64,000 bases of DNA from Candidatus Defluviilinea gracilis (GTDB lineage: Bacteria; Chloroflexota; Anaerolineae; Anaerolineales; Villigracilaceae): NCBI GenBank assembly GCA_016716235.1, contig JADJWS010000001.1:2046001-2110000 (forward strand), written 5' to 3'. The notes under the pieces were generated by a model that saw only the letters and a list, made by a program, of their open reading frames with translations, made no database searches and was not told where the DNA came from. Made by a program: the position numbers and the translations under genes. Shown piece by piece: positions 53,942-62,314 of this stretch; the first letter of the stretch is position 1, and every line of letters begins with the position of its first letter.

Positions 53942-56806
53942 ATGAAAACCCGATTCCATGCACTTTCCATCATGGTGGTGTTCGCGTTGATGTTGTCGCT
54001 CCTGCCAGCCGCCGCAACCGCGTCGTCTGTAGCGGCGGCGCAGTCATGCACCGATAGGGCGCAGTTTATCGCCGATGTCACCGTCCCCGATGGTACCCGT
54101 TTTGATGCGGGCGCGGCATTTACCAAAGATTGGAAGTTAAGGAATGTTGGCACCTGCACATGGACGACCTCCTACTCGCTGGTATTCGATACCGGTGAGA
54201 AAATGGGCGCCACCACCTCCAGTAATTTTGCGAATAATGTTGCCCCCGGTCAGATCATTGACCTCACCGTGAACATGACCGCGCCCGCCACCGCAGGTCA
54301 TTACATCGGTTACTGGAAATTCAAAAACGCCTCCGGGGCGTTGTTTGGAATTGGCGCAAGCGCCAACAAAGCCTGGTGGGTCGAGATCAATGTCGTCGGT
54401 TCTTCGACCACGAACGTAGTCTACGACTTTACCGCAAAGGCAAATGAAGCCACCTGGTCGAGCGGCGCGGGCGGGCTTTCGTTCCCCGGGAATGACGGCG
54501 ATGCAAAAGGCTTTGCCATCAAGAAAGATAAGCCGAAGTTTGAATCAAGTGTCGAGATGGCGCAGGCGGGCATGTTGTTTGCCCCGCAAAACCTCACCAA
54601 CGGATTCATTCAAGCGCGTTACCCCGCCTTCAAAGTGGAAAGCGGCGATAAATTCCAAACCCGCGTGGGATGTGAATTCAATGCAACGTCATGTTATGTT
54701 GCCTACCGGCTCGATTACGAAGTGGGGAGCACGATCCGCACGTTTTGGACATTCCGCGAACGCTACGAGGGATTGACCTACGATGCGAACATCGACCTCT
54801 CTCCGCTTGCAGGTCAGGAAGTCAAATTCATTTTGTATATTTCCGCGTATGGCTCGCCCGTGGGCGATCGCGCCCTATGGGGTAACCCGGTCATCGTCCG
54901 AAAAGGAAGCGCTCCTCCTCCAACTGCGACCGGCACACTTGCCACCTCCACACCGACAAAAACACCCGCCCCGATCACGCAGACCGTCCAGCCATCGTCA
55001 TGCGATAAGGTGCAGTTCGTCTCCGACGTGACTGTATCCGACGGCACAACCTTTGCGCCCGGTCAGACGTTTACCAAAACCTGGCGATTGAAGAACGTCG
55101 GCGCGTGCGCATGGTCGACTTCATACCAAATGGTATTCTTCAGCGGCGAACAAATGGGCGCGCCCTCCGCCGCGGCATTCTCGCGCGCGGTGGAAGTGGG
55201 GCAGACCATCGACATTTCGGTGCCGATGATCGCGCCCTCTGCCGCAGGTTCCTATCGCGGTTACTGGATGTTCAAGAACGCCAGCGGCGCGTTGTTTGGT
55301 ATTGGCGCGCAAGCAAACAAACCCTGGTGGGTCGATATAAAAGTTTCAGGCCCAACAGTAACGCCTGGCGGACCCAGCAAAACGCCAACCTCCGCAACCT
55401 CAACAGCCACTGCGGGACCGACCGTCACGCCCAGCCCCAACACTGCCTATGACTTTGCCACGAACGCGTGCGCCGGCACCTGGTTCAGCGGGGCTGGTCA
55501 ATTGCAGTGCCCCGGCGCCGACGGCGATGCAAAAGGATTTGTGTTGAAACTTTCCAGCGCAAAACTCGAAACCGGCGCAACCGACAACCGTCCGAGCATC
55601 CTCACCTTCCCCCAAAATGTCTCCAGCGGATACGTTCAAGGCTTCTTCCCCGCCTTCAAAGTGCAAAACGGCGACCGCTTCCGCGCCACCATCGGATGCG
55701 AAGGCGGCGCGACCCTCTGTTACGTTGCCTACCGCCTCGACTTTCAAACAGGAAGCGACCCGATCGCCACGCTATGGGGACCGTTCCTCGAACGCTACGA
55801 AGGACAAGTGTACAACGTGGATATTGACCTCTCGGCGCTCGCCGGTAAAGATGTGAAATTCATCCTCACCGCGCTGGCGGTGGGTCCTGCCGCTGGCGAC
55901 CGAGCCTTGTGGGTGGGTCCGCATATTTTCCGCCCAACAGGCGGCGGAGGCGCGTTGCCAGACCTCGCCATCAACTCCCTGAGCGTATCCTTCCCGAACC
56001 CGAGTTGTTTCAACCCCGGTGAAGCGCTGGGCTTGCGCGTCAGCGTGACCAACAGCGGACAGGCGGCTGTGGGAAGTTTCATTGTGCAGTCCGGGAGCGC
56101 CCAACAAACCGTCAACGGCTTGGCAGTGGGCGAATCCAAATCCGTATTCTTCACAAGTTTTGCCAACCCCGCCACAGTGACAGTTGATCCGGGCAACACC
56201 GTTGCTGAAAGCAATGAACAAAATAATACGCGCGCTGAAACCTTGCCGACCCCAACCCCTCCATTGCCATGCGGAGGCACGCCAACTTTTACAGCCACCC
56301 CTAACCCGCAGAACCCAACCCCAACCTTTACGCCCACCCCTAACCCGCAGACCTCAACACCAAACGGCTGGAACCGTTTCCAAAACGATAAATACAAATT
56401 CTTTGTCATGATTCCGCCCGACGCCTCGGCTGGCATGAGCGAAAACTCCGGTCGCGCCGATCTACAATTTGCCCCGAACACCAACCTGCGCGAAAAATAC
56501 CTCGCCATCACCGTCACTGAAAACGCCGCATCCTGTAAATACGCCAGCGGGTCTGCCGTCTCCTCGAGCAATGTCACCATCAACGGCGTGCAATTCCTCA
56601 AAGAGAGCGGCTCGGAAGGCGCGGCGGGCAGTTTCTTCGATTGGGTCAGTTACTCCACCGTGAGCAACAACGCGTGCGTCAACCTCGCCTTCGTGCTCAA
56701 ATCGGTCAACCCTGGCAACCTGCCCACGCCCCCGCCGGTCTTCGACAAAAACGTCGAGTCGGCGATCTTCGACTTGATCATCAACACCTTTGGATTTTTC
56801 CAATAG
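53942..56806 (+). CDS. Large secreted multidomain protein with two NBR1 Ig-like domains and CARDB
   Basis: A 954-residue exported protein: signal peptide (residues 1-34), NBR1-like Ig domain 1 (~37-150; TKDWKLRNVGTCTW, SGALFGIGASANKAWWVEI), a beta domain (~157-320), a Thr/Pro linker, Ig domain 2 (~350-460; TKTWRLKNVGACAW), a second copy of the beta domain (~495-665), a CARDB domain (~670-770), a TPTPNPQ-rich linker, and a C-terminal beta domain (~815-954). The duplicated Ig-plus-beta unit suggests internal duplication. Probably an adhesive or glycan-binding surface protein. Shine-Dalgarno GAGGAG; own promoter and terminator. Confidence 0.87.
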   Translation: MKTRFHALSIMVVFALMLSLLPAAATASSVAAAQSCTDRAQFIADVTVPDGTRFDAGAAFTKDWKLRNVGTCTWTTSYSLVFDTGEKMGATTSSNFANNVAPGQIIDLTVNMTAPATAGHYIGYWKFKNASGALFGIGASANKAWWVEINVVGSSTTNVVYDFTAKANEATWSSGAGGLSFPGNDGDAKGFAIKKDKPKFESSVEMAQAGMLFAPQNLTNGFIQARYPAFKVESGDKFQTRVGCEFNATSCYVAYRLDYEVGSTIRTFWTFRERYEGLTYDANIDLSPLAGQEVKFILYISAYGSPVGDRALWGNPVIVRKGSAPPPTATGTLATSTPTKTPAPITQTVQPSSCDKVQFVSDVTVSDGTTFAPGQTFTKTWRLKNVGACAWSTSYQMVFFSGEQMGAPSAAAFSRAVEVGQTIDISVPMIAPSAAGSYRGYWMFKNASGALFGIGAQANKPWWVDIKVSGPTVTPGGPSKTPTSATSTATAGPTVTPSPNTAYDFATNACAGTWFSGAGQLQCPGADGDAKGFVLKLSSAKLETGATDNRPSILTFPQNVSSGYVQGFFPAFKVQNGDRFRATIGCEGGATLCYVAYRLDFQTGSDPIATLWGPFLERYEGQVYNVDIDLSALAGKDVKFILTALAVGPAAGDRALWVGPHIFRPTGGGGALPDLAINSLSVSFPNPSCFNPGEALGLRVSVTNSGQAAVGSFIVQSGSAQQTVNGLAVGESKSVFFTSFANPATVTVDPGNTVAESNEQNNTRAETLPTPTPPLPCGGTPTFTATPNPQNPTPTFTPTPNPQTSTPNGWNRFQNDKYKFFVMIPPDASAGMSENSGRADLQFAPNTNLREKYLAITVTENAASCKYASGSAVSSSNVTINGVQFLKESGSEGAAGSFFDWVSYSTVSNNACVNLAFVLKSVNPGNLPTPPPVFDKNVESAIFDLIINTFGFFQ

Positions 56807-56831
56807 GATGCATCGCCTCTTTTCCGACGAG

Positions 56832-56860
56832 AAGCCTGGTCCGCCCGACCGGGCTTTTCT
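56832..56860 (+). terminator. Intrinsic terminator
   Basis: AAGCCTGGTC and GACCGGGCTT form a 10-bp stem with one G-T pair, followed by TTTTCTCT, 26 bp after the NBR1-protein stop. Confidence 0.88.
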
Positions 56861-56875
56861 CTAGCCTCATCTTTT

Positions 56876-56914
56876 CCCCCTCTCCCCGCAGGAGAGGGCA
56901 GGGGTGAGGGAGAG
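56876..56914. repeat. Interspersed CTCTCCCC-GGAGAGGG element
   Basis: CCCTCTCCCCGCAGGAGAGG followed by GCAGGGGTGAGGGAGAG. Relatives of this repeat are widespread in bacteria; another copy is in frame in the heparinase-like gene (5218-5260). Its last bases (GGGAGAG) act as the Shine-Dalgarno of the response regulator at 56918. Confidence 0.8.
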
Positions 56915-56917
56915 TTA

Positions 56918-57637
56918 ATGTCCCTCGACCGATCCACCATCCTCCTCGCCGACGACGATCCCACCATCGCGGATAGCCTCGCGCCGTTCCTCGAACGCGC
57001 GGGATTCCACGTGTTGGTCGTATCCGACGGCATAACCGCGCTCGATAAAGCGCAGGCGCATCACCCCGAGTTGATCATCCTCGATGTGCTCATGCCGCGC
57101 ATGGATGGGCGCGAAACATTGCGCCGCCTGCGGAAACTGAACATCTGGACCCCCACCATCCTGCTCACAAAAGTCGGCGAAGCCTCCGAACGCGCCCTTG
57201 CCCTCGAAGAAGGCGCCGATGACTACCTCAACAAACCCTTCGATCCGCATGAATTGTTGGCGCGCATCCGCGCGGTATTGCGGCGGGCGCGCCCCGGCGA
57301 ACGATCATTATCCACAGCCTGGTTGCTCACCGCCGGCGAACTTGTGCTAGATCGCCGCGCGCGTCGGGCTGCCATCGCCGGTGAAACCATCGAACTCACA
57401 CCCAAAGCGCTCGCCGTATTGGAATATTTGATGACCCATCCCGATGAAGCCATCTCGCGCGAACGCCTGTTGGATGTGGTCTGGGGTTGGGAATATCCCA
57501 CCGGCACGCGCACGGTAGACACGCGCATGGCAGAACTCCGCCGCGCCTTGGACGATAACCCTTCCGAACCGCGCTTCATCGAAACGATTCCCAGCGAGGG
57601 CTATCGCTTCATCGCGCCCGTTCATGGAGAAGGGTAA
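56918..57637 (+). CDS. OmpR-family response regulator
   Basis: A 239-residue regulator: receiver domain (ADDDP, Asp56 in LIILDVLMP, Thr in LLTKVGE, Lys in YLNKPFDPHE) and a C-terminal winged helix (IELTPKALAVLEYLMTHPDE, TRTVDTRMAELRRALDD, YRFIAPV). It would bind DNA as a phosphorylated dimer. It is followed without a gap by the kinase gene, so the two form a two-component system. Target genes unknown; the ECF sigma factor after the kinase is a candidate. Confidence 0.95.
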   Translation: MSLDRSTILLADDDPTIADSLAPFLERAGFHVLVVSDGITALDKAQAHHPELIILDVLMPRMDGRETLRRLRKLNIWTPTILLTKVGEASERALALEEGADDYLNKPFDPHELLARIRAVLRRARPGERSLSTAWLLTAGELVLDRRARRAAIAGETIELTPKALAVLEYLMTHPDEAISRERLLDVVWGWEYPTGTRTVDTRMAELRRALDDNPSEPRFIETIPSEGYRFIAPVHGEG

Positions 57638-58612
57638 ATGCGACGACTTTCAGGAAGATGGTTGAGGTACGCCAAACTCACACTGCCGCTCTGGGTGGGA
57701 CTGCTCCTCGCCGGGCTGGCGTGGTTTCTGCTACCATTCGCGCCTCCCACACTCACAACAATCGACATTGGCATCTTCGGTTTGGTGCTTGGGTTATCCA
57801 TTCGCAACACGGCAGTATTCGCATTCCTGTTGGGTTTTTTTATCACCGGCGTTATTGTATTCGTTCGATACTGGGACAAACGCCGCGCAGACGAGGCGCA
57901 TACGCTCTACGCCGATTACGTGGAAGATGCGCAACAAAAACGCCGTCACTTTTTGAGGCGGCTCGATCACGAGATAAAAAACCCGCTCACCGGGTTACGC
58001 GCCGCGCTCGTCAATTTACAGGAGGCGCAAGCGGCAGACGAGCGCTCGCAAGCTGGGCAAAACGCGAATAGGGCGGTCGAACGCCTCACGCGCCTGCTTA
58101 CCGACCTGCGCAAACTCGCCGACCTCGACGAGCGTCCCATCGAGCGGTACGCAGTCAATGTGCCGGACCTGCTCGAGGATGTGGTGGAAGGCGCGCGCGC
58201 CATCCCCGCTTATGAAGGACGGAGCATCAGCCTGTTGATTCCAAAAATCCCATCGCCATTCCCCATGCTCACCGGCGACCGCGACCTGCTCGTGCTGGCG
58301 GTGTACAACCTCGTCGAAAACGCGCTCAAGTTCACGTCCGCGAATGATTCGGTGGAGGTGCGCGCAATGGAGGACGGCAGGGCAATCGTCATCGAAGTGG
58401 CAGATTCGGGAGCGGGCATCGCCTCCGAAGATTTGTCGAAAATATTCGATGAGTTATATCGCGGGTCGAATGCGCGGAGCACAGAGGGGAGCGGGTTAGG
58501 GCTTGCACTCGTCAATCGTATAGCCATTTTGCACGGTGGAGGATGCGGGGTGCGCTCCAGTCAGGCGGAACCGCGCGGGACGGTCTTCTCGCTCCGTTTG
58601 CCGCGACGATAA
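57638..58612 (+). CDS. Sensor histidine kinase
   Basis: A 324-residue HisKA/HATPase kinase with two membrane helices (about 17-35 and 45-76) and only a minimal loop between them, so it likely senses a membrane signal or works with a partner. The H-box is RRLDHEIKNPLTGL with His111; the N-box NLVENALKFTS, G boxes DSGAGI and GSGLGLALVN follow. The start codon directly follows the regulator stop; GAGAAGG is the Shine-Dalgarno. Confidence 0.95.
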   Translation: MRRLSGRWLRYAKLTLPLWVGLLLAGLAWFLLPFAPPTLTTIDIGIFGLVLGLSIRNTAVFAFLLGFFITGVIVFVRYWDKRRADEAHTLYADYVEDAQQKRRHFLRRLDHEIKNPLTGLRAALVNLQEAQAADERSQAGQNANRAVERLTRLLTDLRKLADLDERPIERYAVNVPDLLEDVVEGARAIPAYEGRSISLLIPKIPSPFPMLTGDRDLLVLAVYNLVENALKFTSANDSVEVRAMEDGRAIVIEVADSGAGIASEDLSKIFDELYRGSNARSTEGSGLGLALVNRIAILHGGGCGVRSSQAEPRGTVFSLRLPRR

Positions 58613-58640
58613 ACAGCCATCTCAAGCGGGGTATAGTTAA

Positions 58641-58662
58641 GATGTCACAAAACTGTGACATC
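58641..58662. promoter_or_regulatory. Perfect palindrome GATGTCACA-AAAC-TGTGACATC
   Basis: Exact 9-bp arms with a 4-bp spacer between the kinase and the ECF sigma gene. The short spacer and TGTGACA core resemble an operator rather than a terminator, although a weak terminator is possible (TCTTTG follows). It lies about 30 bp upstream of the sigma gene's -10 box. Confidence 0.6.
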
Positions 58663-58691
58663 TTTGCGACAGGCTTGTAACATCGGGGGAG

Positions 58692-58697
58692 TATGAT
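58692..58697 (+). promoter_or_regulatory. TATGAT -10 box, leaderless start of the sigma gene
   Basis: TATGAT ends 6 bp before ATG 58704 with no Shine-Dalgarno between them. The matching -35 for the main sigma factor is poor; control by another sigma factor or activator is possible. Confidence 0.4.
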
Positions 58698-58703
58698 AAA
58701 CGT

Positions 58704-59333
58704 ATGAAAACTTATCCCGATACCGAAACCATGTTGATAGCCACCGCCCAACGCGGCGACTTGGATGCGTTCAACCTGCTTGTGTTAAAGTATCAGGATA
58801 TGATGTATCGTGTTTCCTTGCGGGTCACACACAACGAACTCAGCGCGGAGGATGCCACCCAGAACGCGTTGACCCAGGCTTTCAATAGCCTCCGGTCGTT
58901 TCGCGGCGGGTCTTTCAAAAGTTGGCTGGCGCGGGTGGCGATCAATGCCAGTTATGATGAACTGCGGCGCGAGAAACGTCACCTTGCCATGCCGCTCGAG
59001 CCATATAACAACGAAGGCGAGGAGATCGAATCGCCAGCCTGGCTGATGGACCTCGCGGCAGGTCCGCAGGAGTTGGCTGAATCCTCGGAGGTGCAAGAGG
59101 TCCTCCGTCGTTGCATCCGCGCCCTGACGCCGGATTACCGCCTGGTGGTAATCCTCGTAGACATTGAAGGGATGTCGTATGAAGAAGCCGCGCAAGCGAC
59201 GCGCGTGCCGGTTGGAACGGTGAAAAGCCGCCTCGCCCGCGCTCGAATGCAGTTACGATCCGCGTTGAAAAAGGTCGAAGACCTGCTTCCCTCGGCATAC
59301 CGGGTCGAGATGCCCAGTTTTTCTCATGCCTGA
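58704..59333 (+). CDS. RNA polymerase sigma factor, ECF type
   Basis: A 209-residue sigma-70 family protein with region 2 (FNLLVLKYQDMMYRVSLRV, AEDATQNALTQAFNSLRSF) and region 4 (LTPDYRLVVILVDIEGMSYE, VPVGTVKSRLARARMQLRSA). Regions 1 and 3 are missing, as in ECF factors. No anti-sigma gene with a zinc finger is adjacent; the next gene is a small membrane protein after a terminator. The upstream palindrome and the two-component system suggest regulation by the latter. Confidence 0.94.
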   Translation: MKTYPDTETMLIATAQRGDLDAFNLLVLKYQDMMYRVSLRVTHNELSAEDATQNALTQAFNSLRSFRGGSFKSWLARVAINASYDELRREKRHLAMPLEPYNNEGEEIESPAWLMDLAAGPQELAESSEVQEVLRRCIRALTPDYRLVVILVDIEGMSYEEAAQATRVPVGTVKSRLARARMQLRSALKKVEDLLPSAYRVEMPSFSHA

Positions 59334-59355
59334 ATCAAACTTGGACGGGGTTAGG

Positions 59356-59390
59356 TTGCGCGGAGCACACGCTCCGCGCAATTTTTTGTT
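59356..59390 (+). terminator. Intrinsic terminator of the sigma factor gene
   Basis: TTGCGCGGAG and CTCCGCGCAA form a perfect 10-bp stem followed by six T. Confidence 0.96.
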
Positions 59391-59429
59391 GCTATAATGA
59401 AGCCGAGAAATGTTCTTATTAACTCGCCT

Positions 59430-59520
59430 TACGCAGTTAACTCCGTAATGCGAGACTGCGAAGCGTCTCGCTTGTTAGGCTACTCTTGCGCAAGAGCGAC
59501 ATGAATGTCGCATTACGAGA
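59430..59520. repeat. Palindromic element related to the TTACGCAG family
   Basis: Begins CTTACGCAGTTAACTCCG. Outer arms CGTAATGCGA and TCGCATTACG are inverted copies. Two inner hairpins, GCGAGACTGCGAAGCGTCTC and CGACATGAATGTCG, lie between. It ends about 35 bp before the small membrane protein gene. Confidence 0.75.
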
Positions 59521-59555
59521 AACAAATCGATAAATTTCAACCCAGGAGATCGATC

Positions 59556-59963
59556 ATGAAGCGTTGGCATGGATCGTGTATCGGCGCGTTAATTGTCTTG
59601 CTTGCGGGCGGCGCTTCCTTGTTGTTTATTGTGCCGGTCGGTGGGGCGATGTTGGTGGGCATCCCTCCGGTGTTCGATATGTTGACCGGTTGGGCGGTTT
59701 GCCCCGGCGCTGTTTCCATCGACCAGGAAGAATATAATCGCGGACCCGTTACAACAAGCCCGAGCGGTCCCAGCGGTCACCAGGAGGAATGGACGTGCGC
59801 CTTTGAAGATGGAACCACAAAAGTGGTTCCCAACCAGGAGATCGCGATCAAAGGACTGGGCGCGTCCTTCACTGCGGTTGGCGTGTGCGGCGGGACGCTG
59901 GTTTTAGTTCTTGCCGGCATCGCGGCAATCATCGGCGGACGTGTGGTGAAGCCAGCGAAATAA
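59556..59963 (+). CDS. Small membrane protein with cysteine-containing outer domain
   Basis: A 135-residue protein with two membrane helices (about 7-30 and 100-126) around an extracytoplasmic segment holding Cys51 and Cys85 (WAVCPG, EEWTCAFED) that could form a disulfide. ATG 59556 has AGGAG upstream; the frame before it is repeat DNA. No family recognised. It stands alone between two hairpins. Confidence 0.8.
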   Translation: MKRWHGSCIGALIVLLAGGASLLFIVPVGGAMLVGIPPVFDMLTGWAVCPGAVSIDQEEYNRGPVTTSPSGPSGHQEEWTCAFEDGTTKVVPNQEIAIKGLGASFTAVGVCGGTLVLVLAGIAAIIGGRVVKPAK

Positions 59964-59966
59964 AGA

Positions 59967-60002
59967 AACCGCAGCGACTCAAAGGCTCGAGTCGCTGCGG
60001 TT
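59967..60002. terminator. Hairpin after the small membrane protein gene
   Basis: AACCGCAGCGACTC and GAGTCGCTGCGGTT form a perfect 14-bp stem with an 8-bp loop, 4 bp after the stop. There is no T run, so it may act as a stability element or a rho-independent-like barrier. Confidence 0.6.
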
Positions 60003-60029
60003 GACGAACAAGTTGCTCAACCTGATTAT

Positions 60030-60125
60030 CTTGCAAAATGCTTTAAGACGCGGATGAACGCTAATGCATGCTGATGAAAAGAGCGAAACAATCTGCGTCT
60101 TCTGCGCGCTTTGCGGTCGGCGTCC
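60030..60125. repeat. Interspersed GACGCGGATGAACGCTAAT element
   Basis: Related to 3852-3910. GACGCGGATGAACGCTAATG and TCTGCGTCTTCTGCGCGC are parts of a known type of intergenic repeat. No gene fits between the hairpin at 60002 and the stop of the lipoprotein gene at 60171. Confidence 0.45.
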
Positions 60126-60170
60126 AACGCAGGTTTTGTCTTATGACCGATAAAGTCTGTTTATTGCTCA

Positions 60171-61268
60171 TCAAGGAATAACGGGAATATCACAACGGCA
60201 GGTCGCGTAGTTCCAGGTTCCGCCGAATTGCATGCAAGAGTTGAGTTCTGTCATGCTGGGAGCACAACTGGTGGGGGTTTCTCCTCCCTCGGCTTTTGGC
60301 GGCGCAATAAAAGGACAAAGCCCGGGTTCACTGCCATTGGGTTCGAATCCGACTGCCATGCGGCAGGAATTATCCAGTTCGAAGACCGATTTGATCGGAT
60401 AGAAATTCGGCAACCCCGGGTCTGCCGCGCCTGCCTGATCGTGAGTGTAATGGTCGCTGAAATCGAACAGGGATGGGTCAAGGTTTCCATGACCCGCCCA
60501 CATATCGACCATATACAAAGGCGGGTTGCCAACCAATGCGCGCTTGACGGCGATTTCAACTGTATTGGCATCGTTGGGCGATTCGCGAATCCACGCGCTG
60601 TCTGGATCGTTCCCTTTTCCGTTATCAAATAAGTTGGCTTCAAACCCATCGCCTCCGGGAGCGCCCTTATCAGATACCATGGCGGTCAAGTTCCCCACAT
60701 CGCGATTCGCATCCTGATACACTTGAACGCCGTCCGTTGTCCACTCTGTGGAGGAGGGATTCAACGCAACAACGAGATAATTGCCCTTGCCGTTGACATC
60801 CGTATCCAGTTGCATGGCAAAACGATACGGCGACATATTCACCGCCGCCCGGTCGACCACTTTGATTGTGCCGTAGAGCCAGGTTTCATCCTGGAATACG
60901 AACGTGTCCACAATATCGAGTTCGGGATAGTAAATGTCCATCGTGTTGGCGTTGAACGGGCGCTCGAATCGTTCGAAGGTGAACCTGTCTCCGCCGTTGG
61001 ATTTTTTCTCGTCCGCCGTCACCGACGAATCGTAGTCGCCCGCATGACTACTTCGATTTTCGGGCAGGTTCGCGGGGATGGTTGTATGTTGGATGCCGAT
61101 TTCGGTCGGCGGCGGAACCGGCGTTTCTATCACGGGCGAGATCAGCGTTGCCGACGGCTCGACGACAGGCGCCTCGGTGGGCGTTGCCTGGCTGGGCATG
61201 TTACATGCCAGAATTGTCGCGAAGGTTACGAATAAGATCAGGATGGTTTTATGGCTTTGTCGTTTCAT
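60171..61268 (-). CDS. Exported lipoprotein, unknown function
   Basis: A 365-residue lipoprotein: signal with FVTFATILAC and lipid-attached Cys22, a 35-residue Pro/Thr linker, then a beta-rich domain (~100-300; NTMDIYYPELDIVDTF, DETWLYGTIKVVDR, NYLVVALNPSSTEW) and a cysteine-rich C-terminus with six Cys (DNSCRM, GLCPF, SCAPSM, NSCMQF, TCRCD). The beta part resembles domains annotated as carbohydrate-associated or cadherin-like in Anaerolineae, but I cannot name a family. Shine-Dalgarno GAGGTG. Confidence 0.8.
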   Translation of the reverse strand: MKRQSHKTILILFVTFATILACNMPSQATPTEAPVVEPSATLISPVIETPVPPPTEIGIQHTTIPANLPENRSSHAGDYDSSVTADEKKSNGGDRFTFERFERPFNANTMDIYYPELDIVDTFVFQDETWLYGTIKVVDRAAVNMSPYRFAMQLDTDVNGKGNYLVVALNPSSTEWTTDGVQVYQDANRDVGNLTAMVSDKGAPGGDGFEANLFDNGKGNDPDSAWIRESPNDANTVEIAVKRALVGNPPLYMVDMWAGHGNLDPSLFDFSDHYTHDQAGAADPGLPNFYPIKSVFELDNSCRMAVGFEPNGSEPGLCPFIAPPKAEGGETPTSCAPSMTELNSCMQFGGTWNYATCRCDIPVIP

Positions 61269-61450
61269 GGCGGTTCACCTCGAGTGGCGATTGCTTCTTT
61301 ATACGGGAACTGTCGTGAAGCATGTCAGCCATGACACGAAGAACCGCTGTTCGTTACTCCCCCAATGGGGTGGATGAAACTTCACATCCAATCAAACTGA
61401 TTCAACCACCGTCGGTCGGCGAGGTGAATATTCTTTAGCTCTACCGTTTT

Positions 61451-61556
61451 TAACGGGAAACCTTTTTTTCAAACACAAAGGACACGACGGTCACAAAGGA
61501 ACGAGCCCTTTGCCTTTGTGTACTTTGTGCCCTTCGTGGTGAAGCTCTTTCCCGTT
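61451..61556. repeat. Nested palindromic element, AACGGGAAA ends
   Basis: AACGGGAAA and TTTCCCGTT are exact inverted ends. Inside, CACAAAGGACACGACGGTCA is mirrored by CCTTTGTGTACTTTGTGCCC. It occupies most of the gap between the two lipoprotein genes. Confidence 0.78.
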
Positions 61557-61579
61557 GATTACGGGAGACCCTATTCTTT

Positions 61580-62152
61580 TTACTTGCAGGCGGGCAATTC
61601 AAACTCCAAAGCCTGGCTGAATTGCTCGAGGCTTGCCTGATCAGGCGTGGGAAATACGACCAGAGTTTCTCGAATATGGTGTTGGTCAAGAATCTCAGAC
61701 CAAAAGCGACCCGTATAGTCGATCCCCGCGTCGCTGAACGCCAACTCATACAGCCGCAGATTACCGGTTTGGCATTCATCCAGAAATTTATAGGTGTCGT
61801 AATATTGGAAAATGATCGCGAAATTTTCGGGAGAATAGTACTCATTCAGGGCGGGATTTGTGACATCGCAGAAAATGACCGTATCGAAGTTGATCACCGA
61901 GTTTAAGGCTTCGCTCTTTCTTGTGACCGTAAGCCGAAATTCCGTTACCGTGTAGCTCTGCTCCCAATCCCCATTGGTAAACTCTGATTCTTGATAGCGT
62001 CGGGCTTGCTCCACCTCCGCGTCGCTCGATAGGGTGGAGGGACAGTTCTGGGGCGCGTTTGATTCTTGTTCCGGGGTGGCGGGAATACGCAGAGCATTGC
62101 ATGCAAGCGTCAGGAGAGCCATGCTGACCAGTAACACTTGGGTGTGTTTCAC
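61580..62152 (-). CDS. Exported lipoprotein, unknown function
   Basis: A 190-residue lipoprotein with signal LLVSMALLTLAC (lipid-attached Cys18 counting from GTG 62152). That GTG has GGAAAGGA at ideal spacing, whereas the longer frame from 62236 starts in the palindromic repeat at 62192-62268. The mature part is a mixed alpha/beta domain with Cys pairs (PQNCPST, IFCDVT, DECQTG, LPACK). No family recognised. Both this and the preceding lipoprotein gene are on the same strand but separated by a repeat element. Confidence 0.78.
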   Translation of the reverse strand: MKHTQVLLVSMALLTLACNALRIPATPEQESNAPQNCPSTLSSDAEVEQARRYQESEFTNGDWEQSYTVTEFRLTVTRKSEALNSVINFDTVIFCDVTNPALNEYYSPENFAIIFQYYDTYKFLDECQTGNLRLYELAFSDAGIDYTGRFWSEILDQHHIRETLVVFPTPDQASLEQFSQALEFELPACK

Positions 62153-62191
62153 GCGATCATCCTTTCCGTCATTCCGAAAAAAGATATAACT

Positions 62192-62268
62192 GGACTTACG
62201 CAGTTGGCGGGCAGTTGTACTGCCGCCGCAGTGCAACTACGGCGCAACGGTTAAACTGCGTAAGCCCT
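62192..62268. repeat. 77-bp palindromic element, copy 2
   Basis: GGACTTACGCAGTT and AACTGCGTAAGCCC are inverted ends. The body matches the reverse complement of 10992-11073 with about 90% identity, lacking one GCC and with changes near the right arm. It lies between the lipoprotein gene and the EtfA terminator. Confidence 0.92.
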
Positions 62269-62270
62269 AT

Positions 62271-62307
62271 ATAAAACAGGGATACGGATCGAATTCGCAT
62301 CCCTGTT
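62271..62307 (-). terminator. Intrinsic terminator of the etfBA operon
   Basis: AACAGGGAT and ATCCCTGTT form a 9-bp stem; inner bases GCGAATTCGATCCG add pairing. On the minus strand it is followed by TTTTATAT. It lies 8 bp after the etfA stop. Confidence 0.88.
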
Positions 62308-62314
62308 GATAATG

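Noticed and set aside
62153..62236. Longer start for the lipoprotein gene at 61580.
   Set aside because: The extra codons begin inside the palindromic element 62192-62268, and GTG 62152 has an ideal Shine-Dalgarno followed by a lipoprotein signal.
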